Below, in pieces: positions 56,756-64,000 of a stretch of DNA of 64,000 bases. Made by a program: the position numbers and the translations under genes. The notes under the pieces were generated by a model. It was not told where the DNA came from. It searched no databases and was given only the letters and a program-made list of their open reading frames with translations. Origin of the DNA: CAUSKK01 sp963533935 (GTDB lineage Bacteria; Pseudomonadota; Gammaproteobacteria; Cardiobacteriales; Cardiobacteriaceae); the NCBI GenBank assembly GCA_963533935.1, contig CAUSQL010000005.1, forward strand, positions 5,057 to 69,056, written 5' to 3'. How positions within the stretch are numbered: the first letter of the stretch is position 1; the number at the start of each line of letters is the position of its first letter.

Positions 56756-58189
56756 CTAAGGCTGCGCCGCCTGGCTTTGCAGCTGTTTCAGGGTGTGCTG
56801 GAAGGCCTTCAGCTTCGGGTGCTCCGGATAGGCGGCGATGAGCCGTTCCAGCAGCGCGGCGCCCTGGGCCGGCTGGCCCCGCTGGCCGAAGGCCTTGGCC
56901 GCCAGATGGTAGTTTTCCGCAATCTTCTCGTGGCCCGGCGCCCGGCCGTTGAAGTTCTTCGTCAGCGACAGCACCAAATCGTTATCGCCGCAGCGCAGGG
57001 CCAGCTGGGCCAGGGGGAAAACCGCGTCGTTGTCGATGCGCTCCGGGTAGATGTCCGCAATGCGCGCCAGCTGCGGGCGAATTAGCTCGTAGGCGGGCTG
57101 GAAGCCGGCGATGGCCGCCTGCAGCAGTCGGCGGTAGGCGTAGTCGTGGCGGGAACCGCTGGAGGAGCGGTGGTAGTCGTAGAGGCGGCGGAAGGCGGGG
57201 AAGTAGGTGGCCACGTCCCGCTCTTCGCTGGTGTACTGGTTAATGATGCTCTCGGCGCTGGCGCTGTCGCCGGCGTTCATCAGGTAATCCACCGTCTTCA
57301 TCTCGCTGGCGAAGTCGCGCTGGGCCTGAAGGTCGCCGATGAGATAGGAGCTGGGGCCCTCGGCGAGGATTTTTTCCATTTCCGGGTCGAATTTTGCCGC
57401 CGGGTCGTCATCGCTGGCCATGAAGAAGCCGACGAAGAAAGTGGAAATGGCCATATTAAAGGCATCAACGATGCCGGCACCGTAGCTGAAGGCAATCAAA
57501 TTACTCTTATGCAGCGGCGTAACCACCAGATAGCTTATGGGGAGGAAGAGCAGTGGCGGCAGGGCGGCGATAAGGGCGTACTTGCCATAGCCGATATTTT
57601 CTATGGTCTTCAGCCACTCACCGGGTTTGAAGAACACGCTCCAGTCGCCTTCGCTACCCACAAAGCCCATGAGAATGGCGACGCCAAAGACCGCGAATAC
57701 GATGTCGCGCACCAGCTCGAAGGATTCCTGGCCCCAGGAAAAGTACACCGGCAGGAAGAACAGCGACAGCACGAATAGGCCGGCGGAATATTTAAAGGGA
57801 ATGAAAAAGGAAACTTCGCTGGTGGGAGCGAAGGGCACCGGCTCGTCCTCGTAGCCCTTATAGATGCGCATGAGCCCGTCATAGAGCTTCACCCGCAGCA
57901 GCAGGGCGATGAATGCCACCTTAAGCATTAAAAACTGCGGCGAAGGCACTTGGCCGACAGCGGCGTTCAGGGTATCGCGCTGTTCCTTGGTCAGATTAGC
58001 CCGCTCCACCACACCCATGTCCGTTAGGCCAAAGGACTTTAATAGCTCCTCCACGCCATTAGCCTTCTCGAAGAAATCAGCCAGCACGGCGCCCGTCAGC
58101 AGGCCAAAGATGATGATGTAAATCAGGTTGCCGGGCCGCAGGCAGTAGCGCCAGCAGCGGCCGAATTTGCCCAGTACTTCCTTAAACAT
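56756..58189 (-). CDS. multi-pass membrane protein with repeat-like cytosolic tail, unknown function
   Basis: The 477-residue product has about five hydrophobic segments between residues 20 and 270 (for example PGNLIYIIIFGLLTGAVLA, FFIPFKYSAGLFVLSLFFLP, ALIAALPPLLFLPISYLVV). A hydrophilic C-terminal part of about 200 residues has helical-repeat character (LAQLALRCGDNDLVLSL, YHLAAKAFGQRGQPAQGAAL), which looks TPR-like. I do not recognise a family. The ATG at 58189 is preferred because GGAG lies six bases upstream. Two in-frame ATGs at 58201 and 58216 are alternatives. It is divergent from gph. A scaffold or transport-linked role is possible but not supported further. Confidence 0.6.
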   Translation of the reverse strand: MFKEVLGKFGRCWRYCLRPGNLIYIIIFGLLTGAVLADFFEKANGVEELLKSFGLTDMGVVERANLTKEQRDTLNAAVGQVPSPQFLMLKVAFIALLLRVKLYDGLMRIYKGYEDEPVPFAPTSEVSFFIPFKYSAGLFVLSLFFLPVYFSWGQESFELVRDIVFAVFGVAILMGFVGSEGDWSVFFKPGEWLKTIENIGYGKYALIAALPPLLFLPISYLVVTPLHKSNLIAFSYGAGIVDAFNMAISTFFVGFFMASDDDPAAKFDPEMEKILAEGPSSYLIGDLQAQRDFASEMKTVDYLMNAGDSASAESIINQYTSEERDVATYFPAFRRLYDYHRSSSGSRHDYAYRRLLQAAIAGFQPAYELIRPQLARIADIYPERIDNDAVFPLAQLALRCGDNDLVLSLTKNFNGRAPGHEKIAENYHLAAKAFGQRGQPAQGAALLERLIAAYPEHPKLKAFQHTLKQLQSQAAQP

Positions 58190-58275
58190 GTGGTTCTCCA
58201 TTGTGAAAATCCCCATTGCCGAGCAATTTGCAGTCCATTCCGGCCATAATTTTCCCTTTTACCTGGGGAATATTT

Positions 58276-58926
58276 ATGTTTAACGCCTATTTCTTCGACC
58301 TGGACGGCACCCTCTGCGACAGCCTGGGCGACCTGACCGCCGCCGCCAACGCGGTGCGCCGCGCCAATGGCCAGCGGGAGCTGAGCCGCGAACGGGTGCA
58401 GGGCTACGTGGGCAACGGCATCACCAAGCTGCTGCACCGGGTCTTGACCGATGACTTTAACGGCGCAGCGGAGGAGCAGAGCCTGGCCGCGGCCCGGGCC
58501 GTCTTTACCGATTACTACCGCCGCCACATCTGCGTGCACACCCGCCTCTACCCTGGCGTCAGGGAGGGGCTGGCCTGCCTGCACAGCGCCCGTAAAACCC
58601 TGGCGGTGATTAGCAATAAGGACGAGGGGCTGGCGCGGCAGCTGCTGGCGGATTTACAAATAGCTGAATACTTCGCCCTGGTCTACGGCGGCGACCGCTT
58701 CCCGGAACGGAAACCGGCGCCGCGGCCCCTGCGGGAGGCCCTGGCGGAACTGCAGCTGGCACCGGCCACCACCCTGATGGTGGGCGATTCCGACAATGAC
58801 ATCGGCGCGGCCCGGGCGGCGGGGCTGAAGATGGCCTATTTCCGCGGCGGCTTCGGCGGCCCGGCCCTAGCCACCCGGGCGGACTTCGCCTACGACCATT
58901 TCCACGAATTGGAGCATTACCAATGA
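58276..58926 (+). CDS. gph: phosphoglycolate phosphatase, HAD family
   Basis: Gph removes phosphate from 2-phosphoglycolate formed during DNA 3'-end repair. The 216-residue HAD-I protein has FFDLDGTLCDS (nucleophile Asp and acid/base Asp), AVISNKDEGLA, and MVGDSDNDIGAARAAGLK. AYFRGGFG is close to Gph. Other HAD phosphatases of similar size cannot be excluded. The ATG at 58276 follows GGGGAA and places motif I at the N-terminus. The next gene overlaps its stop (ATGA). Confidence 0.82.
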   Translation: MFNAYFFDLDGTLCDSLGDLTAAANAVRRANGQRELSRERVQGYVGNGITKLLHRVLTDDFNGAAEEQSLAAARAVFTDYYRRHICVHTRLYPGVREGLACLHSARKTLAVISNKDEGLARQLLADLQIAEYFALVYGGDRFPERKPAPRPLREALAELQLAPATTLMVGDSDNDIGAARAAGLKMAYFRGGFGGPALATRADFAYDHFHELEHYQ

Positions 58927-59258
58927 GAGCATTGTTTTTATTAATCTTTTTCAGCCTGCCCCTGTGGGCCCAGGACGAAATTCCCCTCAGCTGCCAGGAG
59001 CTGCTGCAGCTGGCGGAGCGCCTCGACCAGCTGCAGCGGGAAAAGGTGCTAAAGCGGCCGGCCCCCTTCAGCGAGGCGGAGCAGGAGCAGCTGCACCGGC
59101 AGGAATTCAGCGAGCTGACCGGCCAATTCATTGAGCAAATCGGCGACTTCGGCGACGAGCGCCTGCAGCAGTGGTGCGAGGAGAACCGGCACAATTACCA
59201 GGAAATCATTGACCAGCGCACCACCTTCGGCCACATCAAGGAGCGGCTGTTGAATTAG
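58923..59258 (+). CDS. small exported protein of unknown function
   Basis: The 111-residue product has a signal peptide (RALFLLIFFSLPLWA, cleavage near AQDE). The mature region is helical and charged, with two cysteines (SCQELLQL and QQWCEEN) well placed for a disulfide between helices. No family recognised. It overlaps gph by 4 bases. Bases after its stop hold a repeat pair. Confidence 0.6.
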   Translation: MRALFLLIFFSLPLWAQDEIPLSCQELLQLAERLDQLQREKVLKRPAPFSEAEQEQLHRQEFSELTGQFIEQIGDFGDERLQQWCEENRHNYQEIIDQRTTFGHIKERLLN

Positions 59259-59260
59259 CG

Positions 59261-59345
59261 CTTTTACCGACAAGGGGGCGCTCCCCCTGTAGGTAAAAAT
59301 AGCGGTTTTTACAAACAGCTAAAGCGGCCGGCTGTCGGTAAAAGG
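59261..59345. repeat. dyad repeat units after the small exported gene
   Basis: Two degenerate units, TTACCGACAAGGGGGCGCTC and ACAAACAGCTAAAGCGGCCG, lie head to head. The 160 bases that follow up to the ACP-like gene contain AT-rich sequence with TTAAAAT (about 59391) as a possible -10. Nothing else is recognised. Confidence 0.65.
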
Positions 59346-59504
59346 CGAGTTTTTGTGTGTAAGGAAGTGCTTTTTTTTCCGCAAACTGCCTTAAAATTAG
59401 CGCCACGCTCCGGGCGTTAGTTGCGGGCGGTGGCAAGCCGCACCGGAACTAGAAGTGGAGAGCTCAGCTCTTCAAGATTATTTTTTATTAGTAAGGAAGA
59501 CCTT

Positions 59505-59867
59505 ATGTCTAAGACGAAAAAATTACTGGCCATCATCGCCCTAATCGGTAGCACTGCCGTCTGGGCCGCCCCCACCAAAAAACAAACGGTGAACTACACC
59601 TGCGAAGGCGACGTGGAAGCCACCGTTACCTACACCTTCAACGCCAAAACCGGCTTCCCCATCAATGCCCGCGTGCGCATTAAGGGCAAGAGCTTCACCG
59701 TGCAGTACGACAAGAGCCGTTCTGACCACGTGGACAGCCAGTTCAAAAACCGCCAGGGCTACAAGCTGAGCGCTCCCGCCCTGACCATTAAAGGGGTAAA
59801 AAGCACCAGCGGCATCATGATTTTCGACCGTGATGACAGCTTCCTTGGCAAGGAATGCAACCCCTAA
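59505..59867 (+). CDS. exported ACP/MliC-like protein, candidate lysozyme inhibitor
   Basis: The 120-residue product has a signal peptide (KLLAIIALIGSTAVWA). The mature domain has a YTCEGDVEATVTYTF start, a central NARVRIKGKSF, and an LGKECNP end, with two cysteines that bracket the domain. This is the pattern of the adhesin complex protein of Neisseria and of MliC-like lysozyme inhibitors, small beta-barrel periplasmic or surface proteins. The ATG at 59505 follows TAAGGAAG. Upstream in-frame codons lack a site. The family call is by motif order and moderately sure. Confidence 0.65.
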   Translation: MSKTKKLLAIIALIGSTAVWAAPTKKQTVNYTCEGDVEATVTYTFNAKTGFPINARVRIKGKSFTVQYDKSRSDHVDSQFKNRQGYKLSAPALTIKGVKSTSGIMIFDRDDSFLGKECNP

Positions 59868-59902
59868 GGTCTAGGTCACCGAAAGTTCTCTATAAATACG
59901 AG

Positions 59903-59926
59903 CCCCCAAGCCTTTGGGGGTTTTTT
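59903..59926 (+). terminator. terminator of the ACP-like gene
   Basis: CCCCCAA (59903-59909) pairs with TTGGGGG (59914-59920) around GCCT and runs into six T. Confidence 0.92.
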
Positions 59927-59931
59927 ATGGC

Positions 59932-59968
59932 CTTTACAAACAGACGGGCGCTTCCCCTGTATGTATTT
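59932..59968. repeat. single dyad repeat unit
   Basis: TTTACAAACAGACGGGCGCT followed by TCCCCTGTATGTATTTA is a clean single unit, useful as a reference sequence. It lies upstream of the TonB-dependent receptor gene. Confidence 0.85.
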
Positions 59969-60043
59969 ATGGGGGTGGAATTGTCCGGTAAAATTGGCGC
60001 CAATCATCATGGGGCAGCCCCTTAAACCAAACAAAGGACAACC

Positions 60044-62197
60044 ATGAAAAAAATCCAACTGGCGCTGCTCCCCCTCCTCATTCAGCAAAGCCTCTGGGCG
60101 CAAGAAAAAGAAGTCGTACTCGACGAAATCCACGTGGCGAGCACCAACCCCTTCGCCTCACTGACCAATAACAAGGTGAGCGGCCAGGCCCAGGTTAAGA
60201 CCCTCGGCCAGCGCAGCACCTTCGACCTGCCGCTGAACGTTACCGGCTACAGCGAAAAAATCGTCGAAGACCAGCAAGCGCGCAACATCACCGACCTGCT
60301 CGGCCGCAATGACCCCTCCGTTACCGCCGTCGGCGGCGAAGCCTACGCCCTGCACGGCGTTTCCGTCCGCGGCTTCCGCATCGACAGCCGGGAATTCTCC
60401 ATGAACGGCCTGCCGGGCATGGCCGGCGGCTATCAAAGTTCCATGGCCTACGTGGGCAATGTGGACCTGATGAAGGGGCCGGTGGGAGCTCTCGGCGCCC
60501 CCAGCCCGGAAAGCGCCGTCGGTGGCGCGGTCAATGTGCAGAGCAAGAAGGCCGGGCCGGAGGATTTAACCCGGGTCGGCGTTGGCTATTTCAGCGATAG
60601 CCGCGGCCAGGGCACGGTGGACCTGTCTCGGCGCTTCGGCAACAACAAGGAATGGGGCCTGCGCTTTAACGGCCTGTACCGCAACGGGGAAAGTTCCCGC
60701 AGACACCTGAAGGAGGAAAATTCCACCGTCGCCCTGAACGCCGACTACGACCAGGACAATCTGCGCGGCCAGATTGACCTTATTCGCAACAATCGCAACA
60801 ACGAGGCCGGCCGCGCCCGCTTCGATTCCCTCAACAACTACAAATTCCAACTGCCCGCGGCGCCCACGGGGCGCACGAACCTGGCCCAGCCCTGGAGCTG
60901 GCAGGATTCCCAGGAAACCATCACCACCGCCACCGGGGAAATTGACCTGAACGGCGATACCACCCTCTACGGCGGCATCGGCCACAACGACGCTGCCATG
61001 AAGCAGCTGTTTTCGCAGATGGTCATGGATAACGACCGGGGCGATTTCCACGAGAGCAACGGCGGCTACTGGGATTTCCAGATGAAGACCACCAGCGCCA
61101 ATCTGGGCCTGAAGGGGCGCCGCCAGCTGGGGAGCATCAGCCACGACTGGGCCATTTCCGCCGACTACATGGATAGGAAGCGGGGCAACGCCAACAACAC
61201 CGTCAGTAAGGAGGACGCCAATTTCCCGGCCATCATGGCGGCCAACAATATTTACAACGTTAAATACTTCCCGGCGCCCAGCAACCTCAGCTACAGCTTT
61301 AAAAACCGGCGCACCAATAACTACCGCAACGGCAGCATCGGCCTGGTGGACACCATCGGCTTCTTCGACGACCGGTGGCGTTTAACCCTGGCCGGGCGTA
61401 TGCAGCGGCTGGAGCAGAAGACCATTGACGGCAGCAGCGGCCAGGTCAGTAACCGCTATAAAAAGAACGCCTTTAACCCGCTGGTCGCCCTGGCCTACCA
61501 GCCCCGCGAGGACTTCATCGTCTACGGCAACTACGCCCAGGATTTGGAACCGGGCGACGTGGTGGACGACGAGAAGGCGCTGAACAACGGCGAGGCCCTG
61601 GCGCCCTACAAAACCCGCGCGGCGGAAATCGGCCTGCGGAAGAACTGGGGCGACATCACCGCCACGGCGGCGGTTTTCCAGAGCAGCCAGCCCACCGCCT
61701 ACCTGGATAAAAGCAGCAACCGCTACGGCCTCTACGGCAAGAGCCGCTACCGCGGCCTAGAGGTGAACGGCTACGGCTCCTTCCTCGACAATAGGCTGCG
61801 GCCGGGCCTGGGCTTCACCCTCATGGACGGCAAGCTGCTGCATCAGGCCAACGGCGACGGGGCGGTGGTGGGCATGCCGCGCTTCATTGCCAAGGGCAAC
61901 GTGGAATGGGACATTCCCCACAGCGACAGCTGGACGGTGAAGGGCGGCTTTCAGCACTTCGGCCCGTCCTACCAGGACCCGGCGGAAAAATACCGCCTGA
62001 AGGGCTACACCCTCTTCGACGCAGGGCTGAAGTACCAGCAGAAGCTGGGCGGGCGGAATTTCACCGTGGGCCTGAGCGCGGAAAATATCTTCGACAGGAA
62101 ATACTGGCAGGCTTCCAACTCCCGGGCCGGCACCCGCAGCTACGCCATTCAGGGCCTGGGCCGCACGGTGTGGCTGACCGGCTCCATTGATTTGTAG
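60044..62197 (+). CDS. TonB-dependent siderophore-type receptor
   Basis: The 717-residue product is an outer-membrane receptor that imports iron chelates using TonB energy. It has a signal peptide (ALLPLLIQQSLWA) and a TonB-box-like VVLDEIHV. A plug domain (about 55-180) contains VRGFRIDSREFSMNGLPG and VDLMKGPVGALG. A long beta-barrel ends in aromatic/hydrophobic strands, with WLTGSIDL at the C-terminus. Internal FDRKYWQASN and RSYAIQGLGRTVWLTG match the siderophore-receptor class. No convincing Fur box was found. The ligand is unknown, and no siderophore genes are near. Confidence 0.9.
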   Translation: MKKIQLALLPLLIQQSLWAQEKEVVLDEIHVASTNPFASLTNNKVSGQAQVKTLGQRSTFDLPLNVTGYSEKIVEDQQARNITDLLGRNDPSVTAVGGEAYALHGVSVRGFRIDSREFSMNGLPGMAGGYQSSMAYVGNVDLMKGPVGALGAPSPESAVGGAVNVQSKKAGPEDLTRVGVGYFSDSRGQGTVDLSRRFGNNKEWGLRFNGLYRNGESSRRHLKEENSTVALNADYDQDNLRGQIDLIRNNRNNEAGRARFDSLNNYKFQLPAAPTGRTNLAQPWSWQDSQETITTATGEIDLNGDTTLYGGIGHNDAAMKQLFSQMVMDNDRGDFHESNGGYWDFQMKTTSANLGLKGRRQLGSISHDWAISADYMDRKRGNANNTVSKEDANFPAIMAANNIYNVKYFPAPSNLSYSFKNRRTNNYRNGSIGLVDTIGFFDDRWRLTLAGRMQRLEQKTIDGSSGQVSNRYKKNAFNPLVALAYQPREDFIVYGNYAQDLEPGDVVDDEKALNNGEALAPYKTRAAEIGLRKNWGDITATAAVFQSSQPTAYLDKSSNRYGLYGKSRYRGLEVNGYGSFLDNRLRPGLGFTLMDGKLLHQANGDGAVVGMPRFIAKGNVEWDIPHSDSWTVKGGFQHFGPSYQDPAEKYRLKGYTLFDAGLKYQQKLGGRNFTVGLSAENIFDRKYWQASNSRAGTRSYAIQGLGRTVWLTGSIDL

Positions 62198-62202
62198 CCT
62201 AG

Positions 62203-62283
62203 TTTAAATACAGGGAAGCGCTCCTTCTGTTTGTAAATATCGCTATTTTTACAAACAGAAGCAGCGCTTCCTTGTATCTATAA
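62203..62283. repeat. dyad repeat pair between the receptor gene and metE
   Basis: Arms around AGCGCTCCTTCTGTTTGTAA (62218) and TTTTTACAAACAGAAGCAGC (62244) form an imperfect long hairpin of the AAGCGCTT subtype. No U tract is present. Confidence 0.75.
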
Positions 62284-62379
62284 AACCCGTTAATCTGCTT
62301 ATGAGCCCATGACCATTAATTAGTTTTAATGGCCCGGGGCCTTTCTATAAAATAGCGAGTTTTTCTAGATGAGACAGCT

Positions 62380-64000
62380 ATGACCATAATCCATAACCTC
62401 GGTTTTCCCCGTGTCGGCGCGCGCCGTGAATTGAAATTCGCCCAGGAATCCTACTGGAAGGGCGACAGCTCCGCCGAACAGCTGGCCGAAGTGGCCAAAG
62501 CCCTCCGCGCCCGCCACTGGCAGAATCAGGCCGGCCTTGATTTCATTCCCGTGGGCGATTTCACCCTCTACGACCACATGCTCGACATGAGCCTTACCCT
62601 CGGCAACCTGCCCAAGCGCGCCTATGAGGGCGGCGGCAGCGAGCTGGACGCCTTCTTCCGCACCGCCCGCGGCCGTTCCCCCATCGACCAGGGCGCGGGC
62701 GTGGCCGCCGGCGAGATGACCAAATGGTTTAACAGCAACTACCACTACATCGTGCCGGAATTCGACCGGGACACCAGCTTCAAGTTGAACAGCCAGCGGC
62801 TGCTGGCCCAGATTGCCGAAGCGAAAAGCCAGGGCGTGCAGTTTAAGCCGGTCATCGTCGGCCCCGTCAGCTATCTGCGCCTGGGCAAGAGCAAGGACGG
62901 CAGCCAGCGGCTGGATTTACTGCCCAAATTATTGCCCGTTTATAAGGAACTATTGGCCGAGCTGGCCCGGGCCGGCGCCGAGTGGGTGCAAATCGACGAG
63001 CCGGTGCTGGTAACCAGCCTGTGCGACAACTGGCGTAACGCCTTTAAGACCGCCTACGCCACCCTGGCCGGTTCCGGCGTGAAGCTGCTGCTGGCCACCT
63101 ACTTCGGCGATTTGGGCGAAAACCTGGAATTGCTCCAGGATTTGGCCGTGGACGGCGTGCATCTGGACGCCATTAACGCCGGCAACGAAGTGAACCGGCT
63201 CATGGAGCTGCTGCCGGCGCCGAAGGTGATTTCCCTGGGCGTCATCGACGGCCGCAACATCTGGAAGAGCGATTTAACGAAAATCCTCGATTTCCTTGAA
63301 CCCATCAAGGCGCGCCTCGGCGACCGGCTGTGGATTGCTCCGTCCAGTTCACTGCTGCACGTGCCGGTGGATTTGGACCAGGAAGACAAGCTGGACGGCG
63401 AAATTAAGAGCTGGCTGGCCTTCGCCATTCAAAAATTAGAAGAGCTGCGGGTGCTGAAGAAGGCGCTGGAACAGGGCCGCAACGCAGTGGCCGCCGAGCT
63501 GCAGGCCAACGGCGCTGCCCTGAAATCCCGCGCCCTCAGCGAGCGCGTGCACAATCCGGCGGTGAAGAGCCGCTGCGCCGCCGTAACCAAGGAAATGGGC
63601 GACCGCAAGGCCAACTACGCCACCCGCATCAAGGAGCAGCAGGCATTGCTAAAACTGCCGCTGTTCCCCACCACCACCATCGGTTCCTTCCCACAGACGC
63701 CGGTAATCCGCAAGGCGCGCTCGGACTTTAAGGCTGGAAACATCAGCGAGGCCCAGTACATCGAGGAAATGCAGAAGGACATCCGCTACTGCGTGGACGT
63801 GCAGGAGCAGCTGGACATCGACGTGCTGGTGCACGGCGAAGCGGAGCGCAACGACATGGTGGAATACTTCGGCGAGCAGCTGGAGGGCTATGTGTTCAGC
63901 CGCTTCGGCTGGGTGCAGTCCTACGGTTCCCGCTGCGTTAAGCCGCCCATCATCTTCGGCGACATTTCCCGGCCCAAGGCCATGACCGTGTTCTGGTCCC
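62380..64000 (+). CDS. metE: cobalamin-independent methionine synthase, 3' end outside the window
   Basis: MetE transfers a methyl group from methyltetrahydropteroyl-triglutamate to homocysteine. The frame from the ATG at 62380 is open to the end of the window (540 codons of about 755). The N-terminal domain starts HNLGFPRVGARRELKFA. The VGPVSYLRLGK segment, WVQIDEPVLVT and the linker TTTIGSFPQTPVIRKAR are all present, and the catalytic domain is reached at VLVHGEAERNDMVEYFGEQ, where the first zinc-site His lies. The terminal zinc Cys is beyond the window. GAGACAGCT lies upstream. No riboswitch or clear MetR site was seen. Confidence 0.95.
   Translation, partial: MTIIHNLGFPRVGARRELKFAQESYWKGDSSAEQLAEVAKALRARHWQNQAGLDFIPVGDFTLYDHMLDMSLTLGNLPKRAYEGGGSELDAFFRTARGRSPIDQGAGVAAGEMTKWFNSNYHYIVPEFDRDTSFKLNSQRLLAQIAEAKSQGVQFKPVIVGPVSYLRLGKSKDGSQRLDLLPKLLPVYKELLAELARAGAEWVQIDEPVLVTSLCDNWRNAFKTAYATLAGSGVKLLLATYFGDLGENLELLQDLAVDGVHLDAINAGNEVNRLMELLPAPKVISLGVIDGRNIWKSDLTKILDFLEPIKARLGDRLWIAPSSSLLHVPVDLDQEDKLDGEIKSWLAFAIQKLEELRVLKKALEQGRNAVAAELQANGAALKSRALSERVHNPAVKSRCAAVTKEMGDRKANYATRIKEQQALLKLPLFPTTTIGSFPQTPVIRKARSDFKAGNISEAQYIEEMQKDIRYCVDVQEQLDIDVLVHGEAERNDMVEYFGEQLEGYVFSRFGWVQSYGSRCVKPPIIFGDISRPKAMTVFWS

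Noticed and set aside
59970..60043. Fur-box search upstream of the TonB-dependent receptor
   Set aside because: Only AATCATCAT resembles part of the consensus, and there is no second half-site, so iron control is not claimed.
62284..62379. SAM or cobalamin riboswitch upstream of metE
   Set aside because: The leader is short and shows no conserved riboswitch core. Only a repeat hairpin lies further upstream.

Overview
The window reads as a chromosomal segment of a GC-rich gammaproteobacterium. The evidence is a one-piece tmRNA with the tag ANDDNYALAA, a type A RNase P RNA followed by an arfA-like ribosome-rescue gene, the rpsB-tsf-pyrH-frr-uppS-cdsA-rseP order, pilT/pilU and sdhE. A Cardiobacteriales-like organism (Cardiobacterium/Suttonella group) would fit, but this is inference and no database was consulted. 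No rRNA, tRNA, insertion sequence, prophage or CRISPR array was found.

Layout. 1-1267: a cut glutamine amidotransferase and exonuclease III. 1695-11079 (minus): rpsB, tsf, pyrH, frr, uppS, cdsA, rseP, rnd, nadK, recN; dxr, bamA, skp and lpxD, which accompany this cluster in enterics, are absent. 11449-16274: a SWIM-domain protein, a DUF5691-like protein and a MoxR-type AAA+ ATPase in a tight operon, then a SppA-type peptidase. 16497-18896: an AT-rich island with a GH19 lysozyme/chitinase-like protein and two paralogous secreted proteins, resembling a toxin with immunity genes. 19260-23277: HAD phosphatase, ssrA, and nrdB-nrdA encoding a compact class I ribonucleotide reductase. 23679-28867: yheS, proB, sdhE, sodA, a PEBP protein, rnpB and arfA. 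29409-33054: livHMGF without a binding protein. 33157-37810: nhaA, two lipoproteins, a cysteine desulfurase and two toxin-antitoxin remnants. 37991-46539: lepA, pepD, azlC/azlD, tehA-like, an L,D-transpeptidase-fold protein with PBP4, and DoxX. 46704-53697: thrC, mnmG, yggT and proC, divergent from pilT-pilU. 53908-64000: a mevalonate-kinase-like GHMP kinase, fumC, a membrane/TPR-like protein, gph, small secreted proteins including an ACP/MliC-like lysozyme inhibitor, a TonB-dependent receptor and a truncated metE.

Genome-wide traits. Almost every operon end carries a short dyad repeat (unit about 31 bp, roughly 65 units here), usually in inverted pairs. In several pairs the variable core differs between copies but stays complementary between arms, as expected for a selected or recently copied hairpin. 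One pair is an 82-bp perfect palindrome. One unit lies inside the yggT coding sequence, one separates livM from livG, and one supplies the last codons of arfA. The tetranucleotide GATC is almost absent: seven sites were found by eye against a couple of hundred expected. Codon choice visibly sidesteps it.

Most interesting items: the GH19 toxin-like island; the rnpB-arfA locus, where an intrinsic terminator lies inside arfA; the covarying repeat family; GATC avoidance; the SWIM-DUF5691-MoxR operon lacking its usual partners; and the missing dxr together with a mevalonate-pathway-like kinase.
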